64,000 bases of DNA from Planotetraspora kaengkrachanensis (GCF_016862895.1 NZ_BONV01000026.1:1-64000); one strand, 5' to 3'; counted from the stretch's first letter, positions 17,165 to 29,217 are shown. A program made the numbers and translations. Notes: generated from the sequence alone by a model not told the origin.

Positions 17165-17190
17165 TACTGTACCGTCTGGACGGTTAAGTA
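17165..17190. promoter_or_regulatory. TetR operator overlapping the promoter
   Basis: ACCGTC-TG-GACGGT (17171-17184) is a perfect inverted repeat, and outer arms TACT (17165-17168) and AGTA (17187-17190) extend the symmetry. On the minus strand it fills the spacer between a -35-like TTGGCT and a -10 TACAGT, 18 bases apart. Repressor bound here would block the TetR promoter; it may also influence the divergent cysteine-desulfurase gene. Confidence 0.75.
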
Positions 17191-17266
17191 GCCAATTCGA
17201 GGATGGAGCGTCTCCCCACGCCGGATACGCTTGGTTGGCTGAGGTGGTAAGGAATCTGGAGGTCCT

Positions 17267-18436
17267 GTGGGAACTGCGTATCTGGACCATGCCTCGACCA
17301 CCCCGATGCTTCCCGAGGCGATCGAGGCCATGACCGCGCAGCTGGGACAGGTGGGCAACGCCTCCTCCCTCCACGCGACCGGCCGGCGCACCCGCCGCGT
17401 CGTGGAGGAGTCCAGGGAGACGATCGCGAGCGCGCTGGGAGCCCGGCCGAGCGAGGTCGTCTTCACCGCCGGCGGAACAGAGGCGGACAACCTGGCGATC
17501 AAGGGGTTGTTCTGGGCCAGGAAGCGGCCGAGGATCCTCATCAGCGCGGTGGAACATCACGCGGCGCTCGACCCCGCCTACTGGCTGGCCGACAACCACG
17601 GCGCGACGGTCGAACTCCTCGAGGTCGACGAGTACGGGCGCGTGCATCCCGACACGCTTCGCGCCGCCATCGAGCGCGATCCCGCGGACGTCGCCCTGGT
17701 GAGCGTGATGTGGGCCAACAACGAGGTGGGAACCGTCCAGCCGATCCAGGCGCTCGCCGCGATCGCGCACGAGCACGGCATCCCGTTCCACACCGACGCC
17801 GTGCAGGCGGTCGCGCAGATGCCCGTGTCGTTCGCGGGGTCGGGCGTCGACGCGATGACGGTCTCCGGGCACAAGGTCGGCGGCCCCATCGGCGTGGGCG
17901 CCCTGCTGCTCGCCCGCGGGGTAGACCCGGTGCCGGTCCTCCACGGCGGCGGCCAGGAGCGCGACGTCCGGTCGGGCACGCTCGACGCCCCCGCCATCGC
18001 GGGGTTCGCGGCCGCCGTGCGCTCGGCCGTCGACCGCCGGGCCGACACCGCCGACCGGCTGTCCATCCTCCGCGACGACCTGATCAGCCGGGTGCGCGAT
18101 GCCGTCCCCGATGTGATCGTGAACGGCCATCCCACCGAGCGACTGCCCGGCAACGCCCACTTCTCCTTCCCCGGCTGCGAGGGCGACGCGCTGCTGATGC
18201 TCCTCGACGCCAGGGGAGTGGAGTGTTCGACCGGGTCCGCCTGCTCGGCGGGTGTGGCGCAGCCGTCCCACGTGCTGCTGGCGATGGGACAGGACGGCGC
18301 CCGCGCCCGCGGGTCGCTGCGCTTCTCCCTCGGCCACACCTCGACCATGGCCGACGTGGAGCGGGTGGGCGAGGTCATCGGCCTGGTCGTGGAGCGCGCC
18401 CGCCGCGCCGGGCTCACCTCCGTCTCCAGAGGCTGA
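17267..18436 (+). CDS. Cysteine desulfurase
   Basis: A 389-residue PLP enzyme of the NifS/IscS class. [10 protein letters not shown] opens the chain, [14 protein letters not shown] holds the PLP-binding lysine, and [10 protein letters not shown] holds the cysteine that carries the persulfide. It removes sulfur from cysteine and hands it to acceptors. mnmA lies about 1.2 kb downstream, so supply of sulfur for tRNA 2-thiolation is a natural role. GGAGG precedes GTG 17267 by four bases. Confidence 0.93.
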   Translation: MGTAYLDHASTTPMLPEAIEAMTAQLGQVGNASSLHATGRRTRRVVEESRETIASALGARPSEVVFTAGGTEADNLAIKGLFWARKRPRILISAVEHHAALDPAYWLADNHGATVELLEVDEYGRVHPDTLRAAIERDPADVALVSVMWANNEVGTVQPIQALAAIAHEHGIPFHTDAVQAVAQMPVSFAGSGVDAMTVSGHKVGGPIGVGALLLARGVDPVPVLHGGGQERDVRSGTLDAPAIAGFAAAVRSAVDRRADTADRLSILRDDLISRVRDAVPDVIVNGHPTERLPGNAHFSFPGCEGDALLMLLDARGVECSTGSACSAGVAQPSHVLLAMGQDGARARGSLRFSLGHTSTMADVERVGEVIGLVVERARRAGLTSVSRG

Positions 18437-18485
18437 GCTCTCCGGGGGCTTGGGCTCTCCGGAGACTGAGCCGGGCCCGCTCGCG

Positions 18486-19526
18486 TCAGGTCAGGAAGTG
18501 CGCGACGGCGCTCCAGGACGGGTCGTCGGCCACGTCGACCCGTGCCCGGCCCTCCGTCCAGCTCAGGACGAGTTCCTTGATCACGAGAGCGGCGTCGCTC
18601 GACGGGTCGGCGTAGACGTGCAGCACCCGCGTGCCCCCGGTGCTCAGATGCGCCGCCAGCATGGCCGAACCGAGCTTGTCGAGCCGCTCGCCCAGACGCT
18701 CCTCGAAGGTCCGCAGCGCCTGCAGGGACGTTCCGGCCGGTTGCCCCTCGGCGTCCGCCTGTCCGTACGGCAGGCTGATCGCGATGTGCTGGTCGAACAG
18801 CGGATGGTCGACGGGGCGCAGCGGGTAACGGGCCGTCACCGTCAGGCGGGCGCCCTGTGCCGTCTGGCCTTCGAGCACCGCCCACTGGTCGGGCTTGACC
18901 CCGGCGGCCACGTCGGCGACGACGGCGGGAAGGTGGATCGCGGGGATGGCGTCGATGGGCTCGAACTCGGCCGCGACGATGTCCCCCACCCAGCGGGCGA
19001 CCTCGTCCTCACCGAGGAGCCAGTCGAGCGCGAGCAGGGCCGTCTCCAGCCGGGTCTCATCCTCGATATCCAGAAATATCGGGTGAAAGGCAGAAATGTC
19101 GACGCGGGCGGTGCCCGGCGGAACGCGCAGGCCGAGCACCAGCCTGTCGAGACCGAACTCCCTGCCTGCGACGTCGACGGACATCTCGGCCGCCCTCGGG
19201 TTGGCCTGGCGGGACGGATGGAACTCCCACAGGTCGTCCGCCGGAGGGGCGGCCTTGGCCCACCGGTGGGCGAAGGACCGCAGTTCGGGGTCGCCGGACG
19301 CGCTGACGACCAGGGCGTGCCGTGCCGTGAGGCCCGGCGCGATCTCCCAGATCAGGGCGGGATCGAGCGCGGCGACGGCGGCGCCGATCAGCCCGGCGAG
19401 CGCCTCGGTGTCCTCCGCCTCGATGTGGGAGTCGATCTCGGGGCGGGTCTGCCGCCACCAGGTCCAGAAGTCCGCGATGGCCTCGGCCGGGTCGGCCGGA
19501 CGGCTCTTGCGCCCGAACAGTCGCAT
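18486..19526 (-). CDS. Uncharacterised conserved protein
   Basis: A 346-residue cytoplasmic protein opening MRLFGRKSRPADPAEAIADFWTWW. No signal peptide, membrane helix or catalytic motif is seen. It is mixed alpha/beta with regular acidic and hydrophobic alternation. The C-terminal half (TRVLHVYADPSSDAALV, LSWTEGRARVDVADDP) recalls DUF695-type proteins, but this is a weak impression. It sits antisense between cysteine desulfurase and mnmA. GAGGA precedes the ATG on the minus strand. Confidence 0.7.
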   Translation of the reverse strand: MRLFGRKSRPADPAEAIADFWTWWRQTRPEIDSHIEAEDTEALAGLIGAAVAALDPALIWEIAPGLTARHALVVSASGDPELRSFAHRWAKAAPPADDLWEFHPSRQANPRAAEMSVDVAGREFGLDRLVLGLRVPPGTARVDISAFHPIFLDIEDETRLETALLALDWLLGEDEVARWVGDIVAAEFEPIDAIPAIHLPAVVADVAAGVKPDQWAVLEGQTAQGARLTVTARYPLRPVDHPLFDQHIAISLPYGQADAEGQPAGTSLQALRTFEERLGERLDKLGSAMLAAHLSTGGTRVLHVYADPSSDAALVIKELVLSWTEGRARVDVADDPSWSAVAHFLT

Positions 19527-19639
19527 GACCCGGAATCCTCGCAGGTCGCCCGCTCCGGTGCCAACGCGGCCGCGAGAGCCGTCCGCGTCGGCACCGGAGC
19601 GGCCGATCAGCCCCGCCGTACGGGTAATCTCGAAGTGTT

Positions 19640-20725
19640 ATGAGTTCCACTCAGAGGCTCCGCGTGCTCGCCGCCATGTCCGGCGGCGTCGACTCCGCCG
19701 TGGCCGCCGCCAGGATCGCCGAGGCGGGGCACGACGTGACCGGCATCCACCTCGCGCTGTCGTCCAATCCCCAGTCGTACCGGACCGGGGCCCGCGGCTG
19801 CTGCACGCTTGAGGACTCCCGCGACGCCCGGCGGGCCGCCGACGTGATCGGCATCCCGTTCTACGTCTGGGACATGGCCGAGCGGTTCCACCACGACGTG
19901 GTGGAGGACTTCGTCAACGAGTACGCCGCGGGGCGCACGCCGAACCCGTGCCTGCGATGCAACGAGAAGATCAAGTTCGAGGCGGTGCTCGACCGGGCGC
20001 TCGCGCTCGGGTTCGACGCCGTCGCCACCGGCCATCACGCGCGCCTGTCGGACGGGGTGCTGCGCCGCAGCGTCGACGAGGGCAAGGACCAGTCGTACGT
20101 GCTGGGGGTGCTCACCCGCGAGCAGCTCGCGCACGCGATCTTCCCGCTGGGCGACTCCACCAAGGCGCAGGTGCGGGCCGAGGCCGCCGAGCGTGGACTG
20201 GCTGTGGCGGACAAGCCGGACAGCCACGACATCTGCTTCATCGCCGACGGCGACACCCGCGCGTTCCTGTCCGAGCGCCTGGGAACGTCGGAGGGGCCGA
20301 TCGTCGACGCCCTCACCGGGCAGGTCGTCGGGAGCCACGAGGGCGCCTTCGGGTTCACCGTCGGACAGCGCAAGGGGTTGCGCATCGACCGCCCGGCCGG
20401 CGACGGGCGGCCGCGCTACGTGTTGTCGATCGAGCCGGTCTCCAACACGGTCACCGTCGGCCCGCGCTCCTCGCTGGAGGTCCGCGGCATCGTCGGCGAG
20501 CGGCCGGTGTGGAACGGGCCCGTGCCCGAGGCGTACGAGCCGATCAGGTGCACGGTCCAGTTGCGTGCGCACGGCGAGGTGTACGGCTGCCGTGCCCAGC
20601 TGTCCGGCGACCTGCTGCACATCGAGCTCGACACCCCGGCCACCGGCGTCGCGCCGGGCCAGGGCGCCGTGCTCTACGACGGCGACACGGTGATCGGGTC
20701 GGCCACGATCTCCTCGGCCGTCTAG
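19640..20725 (+). CDS. mnmA: tRNA-specific 2-thiouridylase MnmA
   Basis: A 361-residue protein. The PP-loop SGGVDS is at residues 14-19. The catalytic cysteine lies in [12 protein letters not shown], and the second one in SHDICFI. The C-terminal beta-barrel has the FTVGQRKGL signature. MnmA adenylates U34 of tRNA(Lys/Glu/Gln) and inserts sulfur delivered from a cysteine desulfurase such as the one upstream. The ATG lacks a ribosome site; TAATCT (19625-19630) lies nine bases before it, so the leader is at most a few bases. Confidence 0.95.
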   Translation: MSSTQRLRVLAAMSGGVDSAVAAARIAEAGHDVTGIHLALSSNPQSYRTGARGCCTLEDSRDARRAADVIGIPFYVWDMAERFHHDVVEDFVNEYAAGRTPNPCLRCNEKIKFEAVLDRALALGFDAVATGHHARLSDGVLRRSVDEGKDQSYVLGVLTREQLAHAIFPLGDSTKAQVRAEAAERGLAVADKPDSHDICFIADGDTRAFLSERLGTSEGPIVDALTGQVVGSHEGAFGFTVGQRKGLRIDRPAGDGRPRYVLSIEPVSNTVTVGPRSSLEVRGIVGERPVWNGPVPEAYEPIRCTVQLRAHGEVYGCRAQLSGDLLHIELDTPATGVAPGQGAVLYDGDTVIGSATISSAV

Positions 20726-20736
20726 GGAGAAGCGGT

Positions 20737-21369
20737 CTAGGACAGCTCGACCGACTCGCCGACGGGGACGCGGCGGAAGTCGGCCTTCTGGCTGTCGGCC
20801 TCCATGCCCAGGAAGTTGTCGATCAGCATCAGGCCGATGTCGTTGGCCAGGCCGTCGTGCGTGGAGTACGCGCGCTCCGGGCGCACGTCACGGAGGTACT
20901 GGATCGTCTCGGCCAGCTTGACCCACGGCCCGGTCGTCGGCACGAGCAGCGTGGCCACGTCGACCTCGGGAACGGTCAGCGCGTCACCGGGATAGAAGAC
21001 CTCCTCGTCCACCAGAAAGCCGACATTCTGGATGGGATCCACACCGGGCAGGTTGACGGCGTGCCATTCGCCGATCACCTTCACGTCGAACCCCGCCGTG
21101 GTGAAGGCGTCGGTGTGCCGCACGACCTGGACCTTCGCCGGGATGTCACCGAGCTGGTCGGCCACGGCCTGACAGGTCCAGATCTCCGGACCGGCCGGCA
21201 TGCTCTTCAGCAGTGCCTCGTCGAGGTGGTCGAAGTGCTCGTGGGTGATCAGCACCGCGTCCGCACCGTCGAGCAGGCCCTCTCCGCTGAAGGTGCCCGG
21301 GTCGATGACGAGCGTCGAGCCGTTCTTCTCCAGACGCCAGCACGCATGGCCCAATTTGGTGAGTTTCAT
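20737..21369 (-). CDS. MBL-fold metallo-hydrolase (UlaG-like)
   Basis: A 210-residue metallo-beta-lactamase-fold protein beginning MKLTKLGHACWRLEKNGSTLVIDPG. The metal-binding motif HEHFDH is present, with the further ligands H (GEWHAVN), D (PGDALTV) and H (STHDG). It belongs to the small UlaG/YcfJ-like group with unknown substrate. It converges with mnmA 11 bases away. Its start codon is only 19 bases from that of the divergent MetE-like gene. Confidence 0.85.
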   Translation of the reverse strand: MKLTKLGHACWRLEKNGSTLVIDPGTFSGEGLLDGADAVLITHEHFDHLDEALLKSMPAGPEIWTCQAVADQLGDIPAKVQVVRHTDAFTTAGFDVKVIGEWHAVNLPGVDPIQNVGFLVDEEVFYPGDALTVPEVDVATLLVPTTGPWVKLAETIQYLRDVRPERAYSTHDGLANDIGLMLIDNFLGMEADSQKADFRRVPVGESVELS

Positions 21370-21388
21370 AGTCCCTAAGCTAGTCCTC
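21370..21388. promoter_or_regulatory. 19-bp divergent promoter with two overlapping -10 elements
   Basis: The whole gap between two divergent start codons is AGTCCCTAAGCTAGTCCTC. On the plus strand TAAGCT (21376-21381) is seven bases before GTG 21389. On the minus strand TAGCTT (21382-21377) is seven bases before ATG 21369. Both fit TAnnnT, and they share five bases of a near-palindrome. There is no room for a ribosome site for either gene, so both mRNAs should be leaderless. Confidence 0.65.
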
Positions 21389-22513
21389 GTGAATGACTAT
21401 CCGTGGGGCGAGGCCACGGCCACCGGCGTGGGGTCCTTTCCCGAAGAGGATCACTTCGCGGCCCTGCGCCTGGCCTTCGACGAGCTGCCCATGCCGTACC
21501 TGCCGGAGCTTCCCGCGCGAGGCGTCGGCGCGGACATGATCGGCAGAGGAGCCACGCTCCTGGTGGAGATGCCCGTCGAGGTGCAGCCCTCGGGATGGCG
21601 GTTCACCGACCGGCCGGGACGGGACGCGAAGCGGGCCCGCGACCACCTGATCCGCGACCTCGACGGGCTCGAGGAGGTCGCGCAGGGCTACCGGGGACCC
21701 CTGAAGATCCAGGCCTGCGGGCCGTGGACCCTCGCGGGGGCGATCGAGCTCAGGCACGGGGACAAGGTGCTGGCGGACGCGGGAGCCGTACGGGATCTGA
21801 CGGACTCCCTGGCGGAAGGGCTGGCCAGGCATGTCGCCGACGTGCGCGCCCGGGTGCCCGGGGCGCGTCTCGTCGTCCAGCTCGACGAGCCCGGACTGCC
21901 CGGCGTCCTCGCCGGGACCGTGCCGACGGCGTCGGGATTCGGCCGCCTGCGGGCCGTGGAGCCGGTGATCGCCCGTGAGCGGCTCGCCACCGTCCTTTCC
22001 GCCGTCGCCCCCCGCGAGCCTGAGCCCGTGGATCCGCTGGAGCTCGCGGCGCTCGGCGCGCCCGGATCATCCGCATCGTCTGGATCATCCGCATCGTCGG
22101 ACGCCGGCCGTCCCGCTGACGACGAGGCGGGCGCCTTCCCGATCGTCCACTGCTGCGCCCCCGGGACGCCCTTCGACCTTCTCCGTACGGCAGGCGCGCG
22201 CGGTGTCTCCGTGGACGCGTCCACACTGCGGCGCAGGGACGAGGACGCGATCGGCGAGGCGATCGAGGCGGGCGTCGCGCTGTTCCTCGGCGTCGTGTCG
22301 GGTGTGGACATCCGCCTGCCGGACGTCGGAGTGATCGCGAAGCCGGCGCTCGAGTTGTGGCGGCGGCTCGGATTCGCCCCGGCGGAGCTCGCGAGGCAGG
22401 TCGTGCTCACGCCGGCGTGCGGGCTCGCCGGAGCCTCGCCCAGATACGCCAAGGCGGCGCTGATCGCCTGCCGGGACGCGGCCCGCGTCCTGCGGGACGA
22501 CCCGGCCGAGTAG
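21389..22513 (+). CDS. MetE-like (cobalamin-independent methionine synthase C-terminal domain) protein
   Basis: A 374-residue protein of the short actinomycete MetE-like/UROD-barrel family. It begins VNDYPWGEATATGVGSFP and contains HCCAPGTPFDLLRTAG, with His and Cys placed as in the zinc site, and LTPACGLAG near the end, the place of the second cysteine ligand. Full-length MetE is about 750 residues, so this half-size protein may use a methyl donor other than folylpolyglutamate. A Ser-rich insert (SSASSGSSASS, near residue 230) splits the barrel. GTG 21389 is preferred because longer starts would run into the divergent hydrolase. Confidence 0.8.
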   Translation: MNDYPWGEATATGVGSFPEEDHFAALRLAFDELPMPYLPELPARGVGADMIGRGATLLVEMPVEVQPSGWRFTDRPGRDAKRARDHLIRDLDGLEEVAQGYRGPLKIQACGPWTLAGAIELRHGDKVLADAGAVRDLTDSLAEGLARHVADVRARVPGARLVVQLDEPGLPGVLAGTVPTASGFGRLRAVEPVIARERLATVLSAVAPREPEPVDPLELAALGAPGSSASSGSSASSDAGRPADDEAGAFPIVHCCAPGTPFDLLRTAGARGVSVDASTLRRRDEDAIGEAIEAGVALFLGVVSGVDIRLPDVGVIAKPALELWRRLGFAPAELARQVVLTPACGLAGASPRYAKAALIACRDAARVLRDDPAE

Positions 22514-22632
22514 GCGCGGGATCCCGGGAGGCGCAGGACGAAGCACTCGGCCTGTGGCCGTCGCGGGCCGGGTCGGCGAAGATGTCGGTGGCCGGAGATA
22601 CGGTTTCACCAGGGCTTCCACTGGGGCGTTGA

Positions 22633-24840
<2,208 letters not shown>

Positions 24841-25088
24841 CCGCGACGCCGTCATGGACGGCCGTGTGCCGTACACCCGATAAGGCCGGACTTCAAACGT
24901 AATCGCTGCAGGAAACCGGCCAGGCGGCGCTTTGGGGTTGCCCGAAACCGGCCATTTTTCGCGAATCCTCGCGGCTTTTGTCAGGGGATCTTAGGAAATC
25001 TACCGTAACGGACCGTGCCCAACCGGTTTCGCGAAGTGGCCCAGAGGCCGTACCCTCCCATAGTGACCTCTTGGGGGGTTTCTGACCT
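24841..25088. other. Regulatory-looking gap between ligA and the GGDEF/EAL gene
   Basis: No gene is seen. GAAACCGGCCA occurs twice in direct orientation (24912-24922 and 24944-24954, 32-bp step), and the inverted word CCGGTTTC occurs at 25023-25030. The stretch is less GC-rich than its surroundings and should hold the promoter of the downstream gene. Confidence 0.45.
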
Positions 25089-27227
25089 ATGGCGATATCT
25101 AGCAATCTCTGGCCATGTGCAGAGATTGCCCGTTCCGGCAGTCTCATGGTGACTTCTGAGATCGCCCCGGCCGACGCGCGTGACACCGGGCCGCGCCCCG
25201 GTTCGCCCCTGTGGGGCTACTTCACGGCCGTCATCGTCCTGGGCTTCGCCGCCCTGATCGCGGCTCAGGTGCGGCTCGGCGTCGGCGAGCTCGCGGACGC
25301 CGCGCGGACCCCGCTGTTCTGGATGCTGGCCGTCCTCGTCGTGCTGGGCGAGCTGCGTCCCGTCATGGTCAGTTCCTCCAACCCCGTCGGCGGCACCCCG
25401 ACGTCCGCGATGTTCACCTTCGCGGTGCTCATGCACTACGGCCTGCCGACGGCGGCGTTGATGCAGGCCGTCGCGGTGGTGGTCAGCGGCGGGCTGCGCC
25501 GCAGGGCGTGGCACCGTGTGATGTTCAACATGGCCCAGGTGACGCTGGCCTGCACGGCGGCGGCCGTCGCCTTCGCGGCGTTCGGCATCCACCCGCGCAC
25601 CGAGGCCCCCTGGACCCCCGACGGAATGGACATCCCGGCCCTCGCCCTGGCGGCGTTCGCCTACTTCGTGGTCCGGGCCTCGCTGGTCTGCTCCGCGGTC
25701 GCGCTGCACGAGCGCAAGCCGATCCTGCGCGTCGTCAAGGCGTCGATCGGCCCGCAGGCCCTCGTCTACGGCGCACTCCTCGGGCTGGCGCCCCTGGTCG
25801 CGGTGGTGATGTCGCACTCGTCGGCCCTGGTGCCGCTCTTCGTGGCGCCCCTCGCCGCCGTGCACTTCACCGCCACGCTGTCGCTGCGCCGCGACCACCA
25901 GGCCACCCACGACGGGCTGACCGGCCTGCCGAACCGGAAGATGCTGATCCTGCACACGATGGAGGCGCTCGCAGAGGCGCGCGAGAACGAGCGCGTCGGC
26001 CTGCTCCTGCTCGACCTCGACCGGTTCAAGGAGGTCAACGACACGCTGGGACACCCGGTCGGGGACCGCCTGCTCCAGCTCGTCGCCCACCGGCTCAGCC
26101 ACAGCGTCCGGCCGGGAGACATGGTCGCCCGCCTCGGCGGAGACGAGTTCGCCGTGCTCCTGCCGTCCATCCGGGACGCCCACGCGGCCAAGGAGGTCGC
26201 CTCGCGGTTACGGGTCGCGCTGACCCAGCCCGTCCGGCTGGAGGGGATGACCTTCGATCTGGACGCCTCGATCGGCATCGCGCTCTTCCCCGACCACGCG
26301 CCCGACTTCGAGCTGCTGCTGCAACGCTCTGACGTGGCGATGTACCTGGCCAAGGAGCACCGGACGGGCGTGGAGTTCTACGCGTCCGACAAGGACCGCA
26401 ACTCGCCCGAGCGGCTGAGCCTCCTCGGCGACCTGCGGATGGCCATCGAGTCGGGCGACCTCGACCTCCACTACCAGCCCAAGGTCAGGCTGAGCGACGG
26501 CACGGTGGAGGGCGTCGAAGCCCTGCTGCGCTGGTGGCACCCCCTGCGCGGCCCGGTTTCGCCCGTCGAGTTCATCCCGCTCGCCGAGCAGTCCTACCTC
26601 ATGCGCGAGATCACCCAGTACGTCATCAAGAAGGCGCTGGCCCAGGCCGGGCAGTGGTGGGAGGCCGGCATCGGCGTGCCGATCTCGGTCAACGTGTCGG
26701 CGCGCGACCTGCTCGACTCCAACCTGCCCGAGCAGCTGGAGTCCGGGTTGAAGGAGCTCGGCCTGCCGGTGGACGCGATCCGCCTGGAGATCACCGAGCG
26801 GGTCCTGATGACCGACCAGGCCTACATCGCCGACACGATCAAGACGCTCGCGGAGATGGGCGTCCACCTCTCACTCGACGACTTCGGCACCGGCTACTCG
26901 TCGCTCGTCCGCCTCCAGCGGCTGCCCGTCTCCGAGGTCAAGATCGACGCGTCGTTCGTCCGGCGGATGACGGAGTCCGACGACGACGAGCAGATCGTCC
27001 GGTCCATCGTCGACCTCGTCAGGTCCCTGGGGTTGCGGGCCGTCGCCGAGGGCGTGGAGTCACTGGAGATCGCGGCGATCCTGCGGGAGATGGGCTGTCC
27101 CGCCGGTCAGGGCCGGTGGCTCGCCAAGCCCATGTCGGCCACGGAGACCGCCGTCTGGCTGCGCTCCCGCCTGAGCCCGGCGTTCGTCTCGCGTGCGGCC
27201 GACCGGGCGCGACTCGCGCCCCATTGA
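25089..27227 (+). CDS. rmdB: Membrane GGDEF/EAL protein (RmdB-like c-di-GMP enzyme)
   Basis: A 712-residue protein. About six hydrophobic helices fill residues 35-270. The GGDEF domain (about 280-440) has the intact motif LGGDEF preceded by RPGD at the I-site spacing, so product inhibition is possible. The EAL domain (about 455-705) keeps EALLRW, NVSARD, EITERV, LDDFGTGYSS, KIDASF and EGVE, so phosphodiesterase activity is expected. c-di-GMP controls development in streptomycetes. The position immediately after ligA and the architecture match what I recall for S. coelicolor RmdB. ATG 25089 is used; ATG 25146 (MVTSEIAPAD) is also possible. Confidence 0.88.
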   Translation: MAISSNLWPCAEIARSGSLMVTSEIAPADARDTGPRPGSPLWGYFTAVIVLGFAALIAAQVRLGVGELADAARTPLFWMLAVLVVLGELRPVMVSSSNPVGGTPTSAMFTFAVLMHYGLPTAALMQAVAVVVSGGLRRRAWHRVMFNMAQVTLACTAAAVAFAAFGIHPRTEAPWTPDGMDIPALALAAFAYFVVRASLVCSAVALHERKPILRVVKASIGPQALVYGALLGLAPLVAVVMSHSSALVPLFVAPLAAVHFTATLSLRRDHQATHDGLTGLPNRKMLILHTMEALAEARENERVGLLLLDLDRFKEVNDTLGHPVGDRLLQLVAHRLSHSVRPGDMVARLGGDEFAVLLPSIRDAHAAKEVASRLRVALTQPVRLEGMTFDLDASIGIALFPDHAPDFELLLQRSDVAMYLAKEHRTGVEFYASDKDRNSPERLSLLGDLRMAIESGDLDLHYQPKVRLSDGTVEGVEALLRWWHPLRGPVSPVEFIPLAEQSYLMREITQYVIKKALAQAGQWWEAGIGVPISVNVSARDLLDSNLPEQLESGLKELGLPVDAIRLEITERVLMTDQAYIADTIKTLAEMGVHLSLDDFGTGYSSLVRLQRLPVSEVKIDASFVRRMTESDDDEQIVRSIVDLVRSLGLRAVAEGVESLEIAAILREMGCPAGQGRWLAKPMSATETAVWLRSRLSPAFVSRAADRARLAPH

Positions 27228-27318
27228 CCTGCCCGGCCGCGATGGGTCGGTCCCGCTAGGAGACGAGCCCTAGGATGGGAAGGTCCAATCTCCATCCATG
27301 AAACGGGTTCGACGACTC

Positions 27319-27618
27319 ATGTCCGCCATAACCCGCGATGAGGTCGCTCACCTCGCCCGGCTGTCCCGGCTGGCGCTGGACGAGGGGGAGCTCGACCACT
27401 TCGCCGCCCAGCTCGACCAGATCGTCGGCGCGGTAGCCCGCGTCGCGGAGGTCGCGGCCGGAGACATCCCGCCCTCTTCGCACGCTCTGCCGTTGACCAA
27501 CGTGTTCCGTCCCGACGAGGTACGGCCCTGCCTGACGCCGGAGCAGGCGCTCTCGGGCGCGCCCGCCGTCGAGGACGACCGGTTCCGCGTGCCGCGGATC
27601 CTGGGGGAGGAAGCATGA
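27319..27618 (+). CDS. gatC: Asp/Glu-tRNA amidotransferase subunit C
   Basis: A 99-residue Gat[26 protein letters not shown] is the family N-terminus, and LRPDEV-like [11 protein letters not shown] follows. GatC holds GatA and GatB together in the complex that converts Glu-tRNA(Gln) and Asp-tRNA(Asn) to the amidated forms. The frame opens at ATG 27298, but 27319 fits the family better. Its stop overlaps the gatA start (ATGA). A -10-like TAGGAT is at 27271-27276. Confidence 0.93.
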   Translation: MSAITRDEVAHLARLSRLALDEGELDHFAAQLDQIVGAVARVAEVAAGDIPPSSHALPLTNVFRPDEVRPCLTPEQALSGAPAVEDDRFRVPRILGEEA

Positions 27619-29105
27619 GCCTGACTCACAAGACGGCCGCGGAGCTGGGACGGCTCGTCGCCTCCCGGGAGACCTCCGCCGTCGAGGTCGCGCAGGCCCA
27701 CCTCGACCGGATCGCCGAGGTCGACTCGAAGGTCTCCGCGTTCCTGCACGTCGACGCCGAGCGGGCGCTCGCACAGGCGCGCGCCGTGGACGAGCGGATC
27801 GCCAGGGGCGAGAAGCTCGGCCCGCTGGCGGGTGTGCCCATCGCCCACAAGGACGTCTTCACCACCGAGGACATGCCGACGACCGCGGGGTCGAAGATCC
27901 TCGAAGGCTGGCGGCCGCCGTACGACGCGACGGTGACCCGCCGCCTCCGCGAGGCCGGGCTGGTCATCCTCGGCAAGACCAACCTCGACGAGTTCGCGAT
28001 GGGCTCGTCCACCGAGAACTCGGCGTACGGCCCCTCGCACAACCCGTGGGACCTGTCCCGGGTCCCCGGCGGCTCGTCGGGCGGCTCCTCCGCGGCCGTC
28101 GCCAGCTACCAGGCGCCGCTGTCGACCGGCACGGACACGGGCGGCTCGATCCGTCAGCCCGCCGCCGTCACCGGCATCGTCGGCATGAAGCCGACCTACG
28201 GGGGCTCTTCCCGGTACGGCCTGATCGCGTTCGCGTCGTCGCTGGACACGCCGGGCCCGTTCGCCCGCAACGTGCTCGACGCGGCGCTGCTGCAGGAGGC
28301 GTTCTCCGGGCACGACGAGTTCGACTCGACCTCGATCGACGCGCCGGTCCCGCCGGTGGTCGAGGCCGCCAGGCAGGCGGACGTCGCCGGCCTGCGCATC
28401 GGCGTGGTCAAGGAGTTCGGGGGCGAGGGATACCAGCCCGGCGTCCTCGCGCGGTTCCACGAGACGGTCGATCTGCTGGAGTCCCTCGGGGCCAAGGTGG
28501 TCGAGGTCTCCTGCCCGACGTTCGGCTACGCGCTCCCGGCGTACTACCTGATCGCCCCCTCGGAGTGCTCGTCCAACCTCGCCCGCTTCGACGCCATGCG
28601 CTACGGCCTGCGCGTCGGGGACGACGGCACCCGCAGCGCCGAGGAGGTCATGGCGCTCACCCGGGCCGCCGGCTTCGGGCCCGAGGTCAAGCGGCGGATC
28701 ATGCTGGGCACCTACGCCCTGTCGTCGGGCTACTACGACGCCTACTACGGCCAGGCGCAGAAGGTCCGCACGCTGATCTCGCGTGACTTCGAGGCGGCCT
28801 TCCACCAGGTCGACGTGCTGATCTCGCCGACCACGCCGACGACGGCGTTCCCGATCGGGGAGCGCGCCGACGACCCGATGGCGATGTACCTGGCGGACCT
28901 GTGCACGATCCCGAGCAACCTCGCGGGGAACGCCGCGATCTCGGTGCCGTGCGGTCTCGCCGACGAGGACGGGCTGCCGGTCGGCCTGCAGATCATGGCT
29001 CCGGTGCTGGGCGACGACCGGTGCTACCGCGTCGGCGCGGCGGTGGAGAAGGCGTTCGACGACCGCTGGGGCGGCCCCCTGCTGTCCAAGGCGCCCGCGC
29101 TCTAG
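27615..29105 (+). CDS. gatA: Asp/Glu-tRNA amidotransferase subunit A
   Basis: A 496-residue amidase-signature enzyme. The catalytic triad is present: K79 in AHKDVF, the cis-serine S154 in [10 protein letters not shown], and the nucleophile S178 in [10 protein letters not shown]. GatA releases ammonia from glutamine and channels it to GatB. GGGGAGG upstream inside gatC supports the start. It is separated from gatB by a 108-base gap that contains a micro-ORF. Confidence 0.97.
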   Translation: MSLTHKTAAELGRLVASRETSAVEVAQAHLDRIAEVDSKVSAFLHVDAERALAQARAVDERIARGEKLGPLAGVPIAHKDVFTTEDMPTTAGSKILEGWRPPYDATVTRRLREAGLVILGKTNLDEFAMGSSTENSAYGPSHNPWDLSRVPGGSSGGSSAAVASYQAPLSTGTDTGGSIRQPAAVTGIVGMKPTYGGSSRYGLIAFASSLDTPGPFARNVLDAALLQEAFSGHDEFDSTSIDAPVPPVVEAARQADVAGLRIGVVKEFGGEGYQPGVLARFHETVDLLESLGAKVVEVSCPTFGYALPAYYLIAPSECSSNLARFDAMRYGLRVGDDGTRSAEEVMALTRAAGFGPEVKRRIMLGTYALSSGYYDAYYGQAQKVRTLISRDFEAAFHQVDVLISPTTPTTAFPIGERADDPMAMYLADLCTIPSNLAGNAAISVPCGLADEDGLPVGLQIMAPVLGDDRCYRVGAAVEKAFDDRWGGPLLSKAPAL

Positions 29106-29121
29106 AGGGGAGGGACGGCGC

Positions 29122-29217
29122 ATGATCAACGAAATCGATCTCGCGGTTCCGGTCCCCGTGTGCGCGGACCGGTTCGCCGATGCGAGGAACGCAGTGAAGG
29201 GACGGGCTTACCTGTGA
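29122..29217 (+). CDS. Putative 31-residue micro-ORF between gatA and gatB
   Basis: ATG 29122 follows a strong ribosome site (GGGGAGGG, 29106-29113, eight bases away). The frame encodes 31 residues, starting [18 protein letters not shown] and ending GRAYL. Its TGA (29215-29217) overlaps the gatB GTG as GTGA. Translation through it would deliver ribosomes to gatB. No family is recognised and it may have no function beyond coupling. Confidence 0.45.
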   Translation: MINEIDLAVPVPVCADRFADARNAVKGRAYL

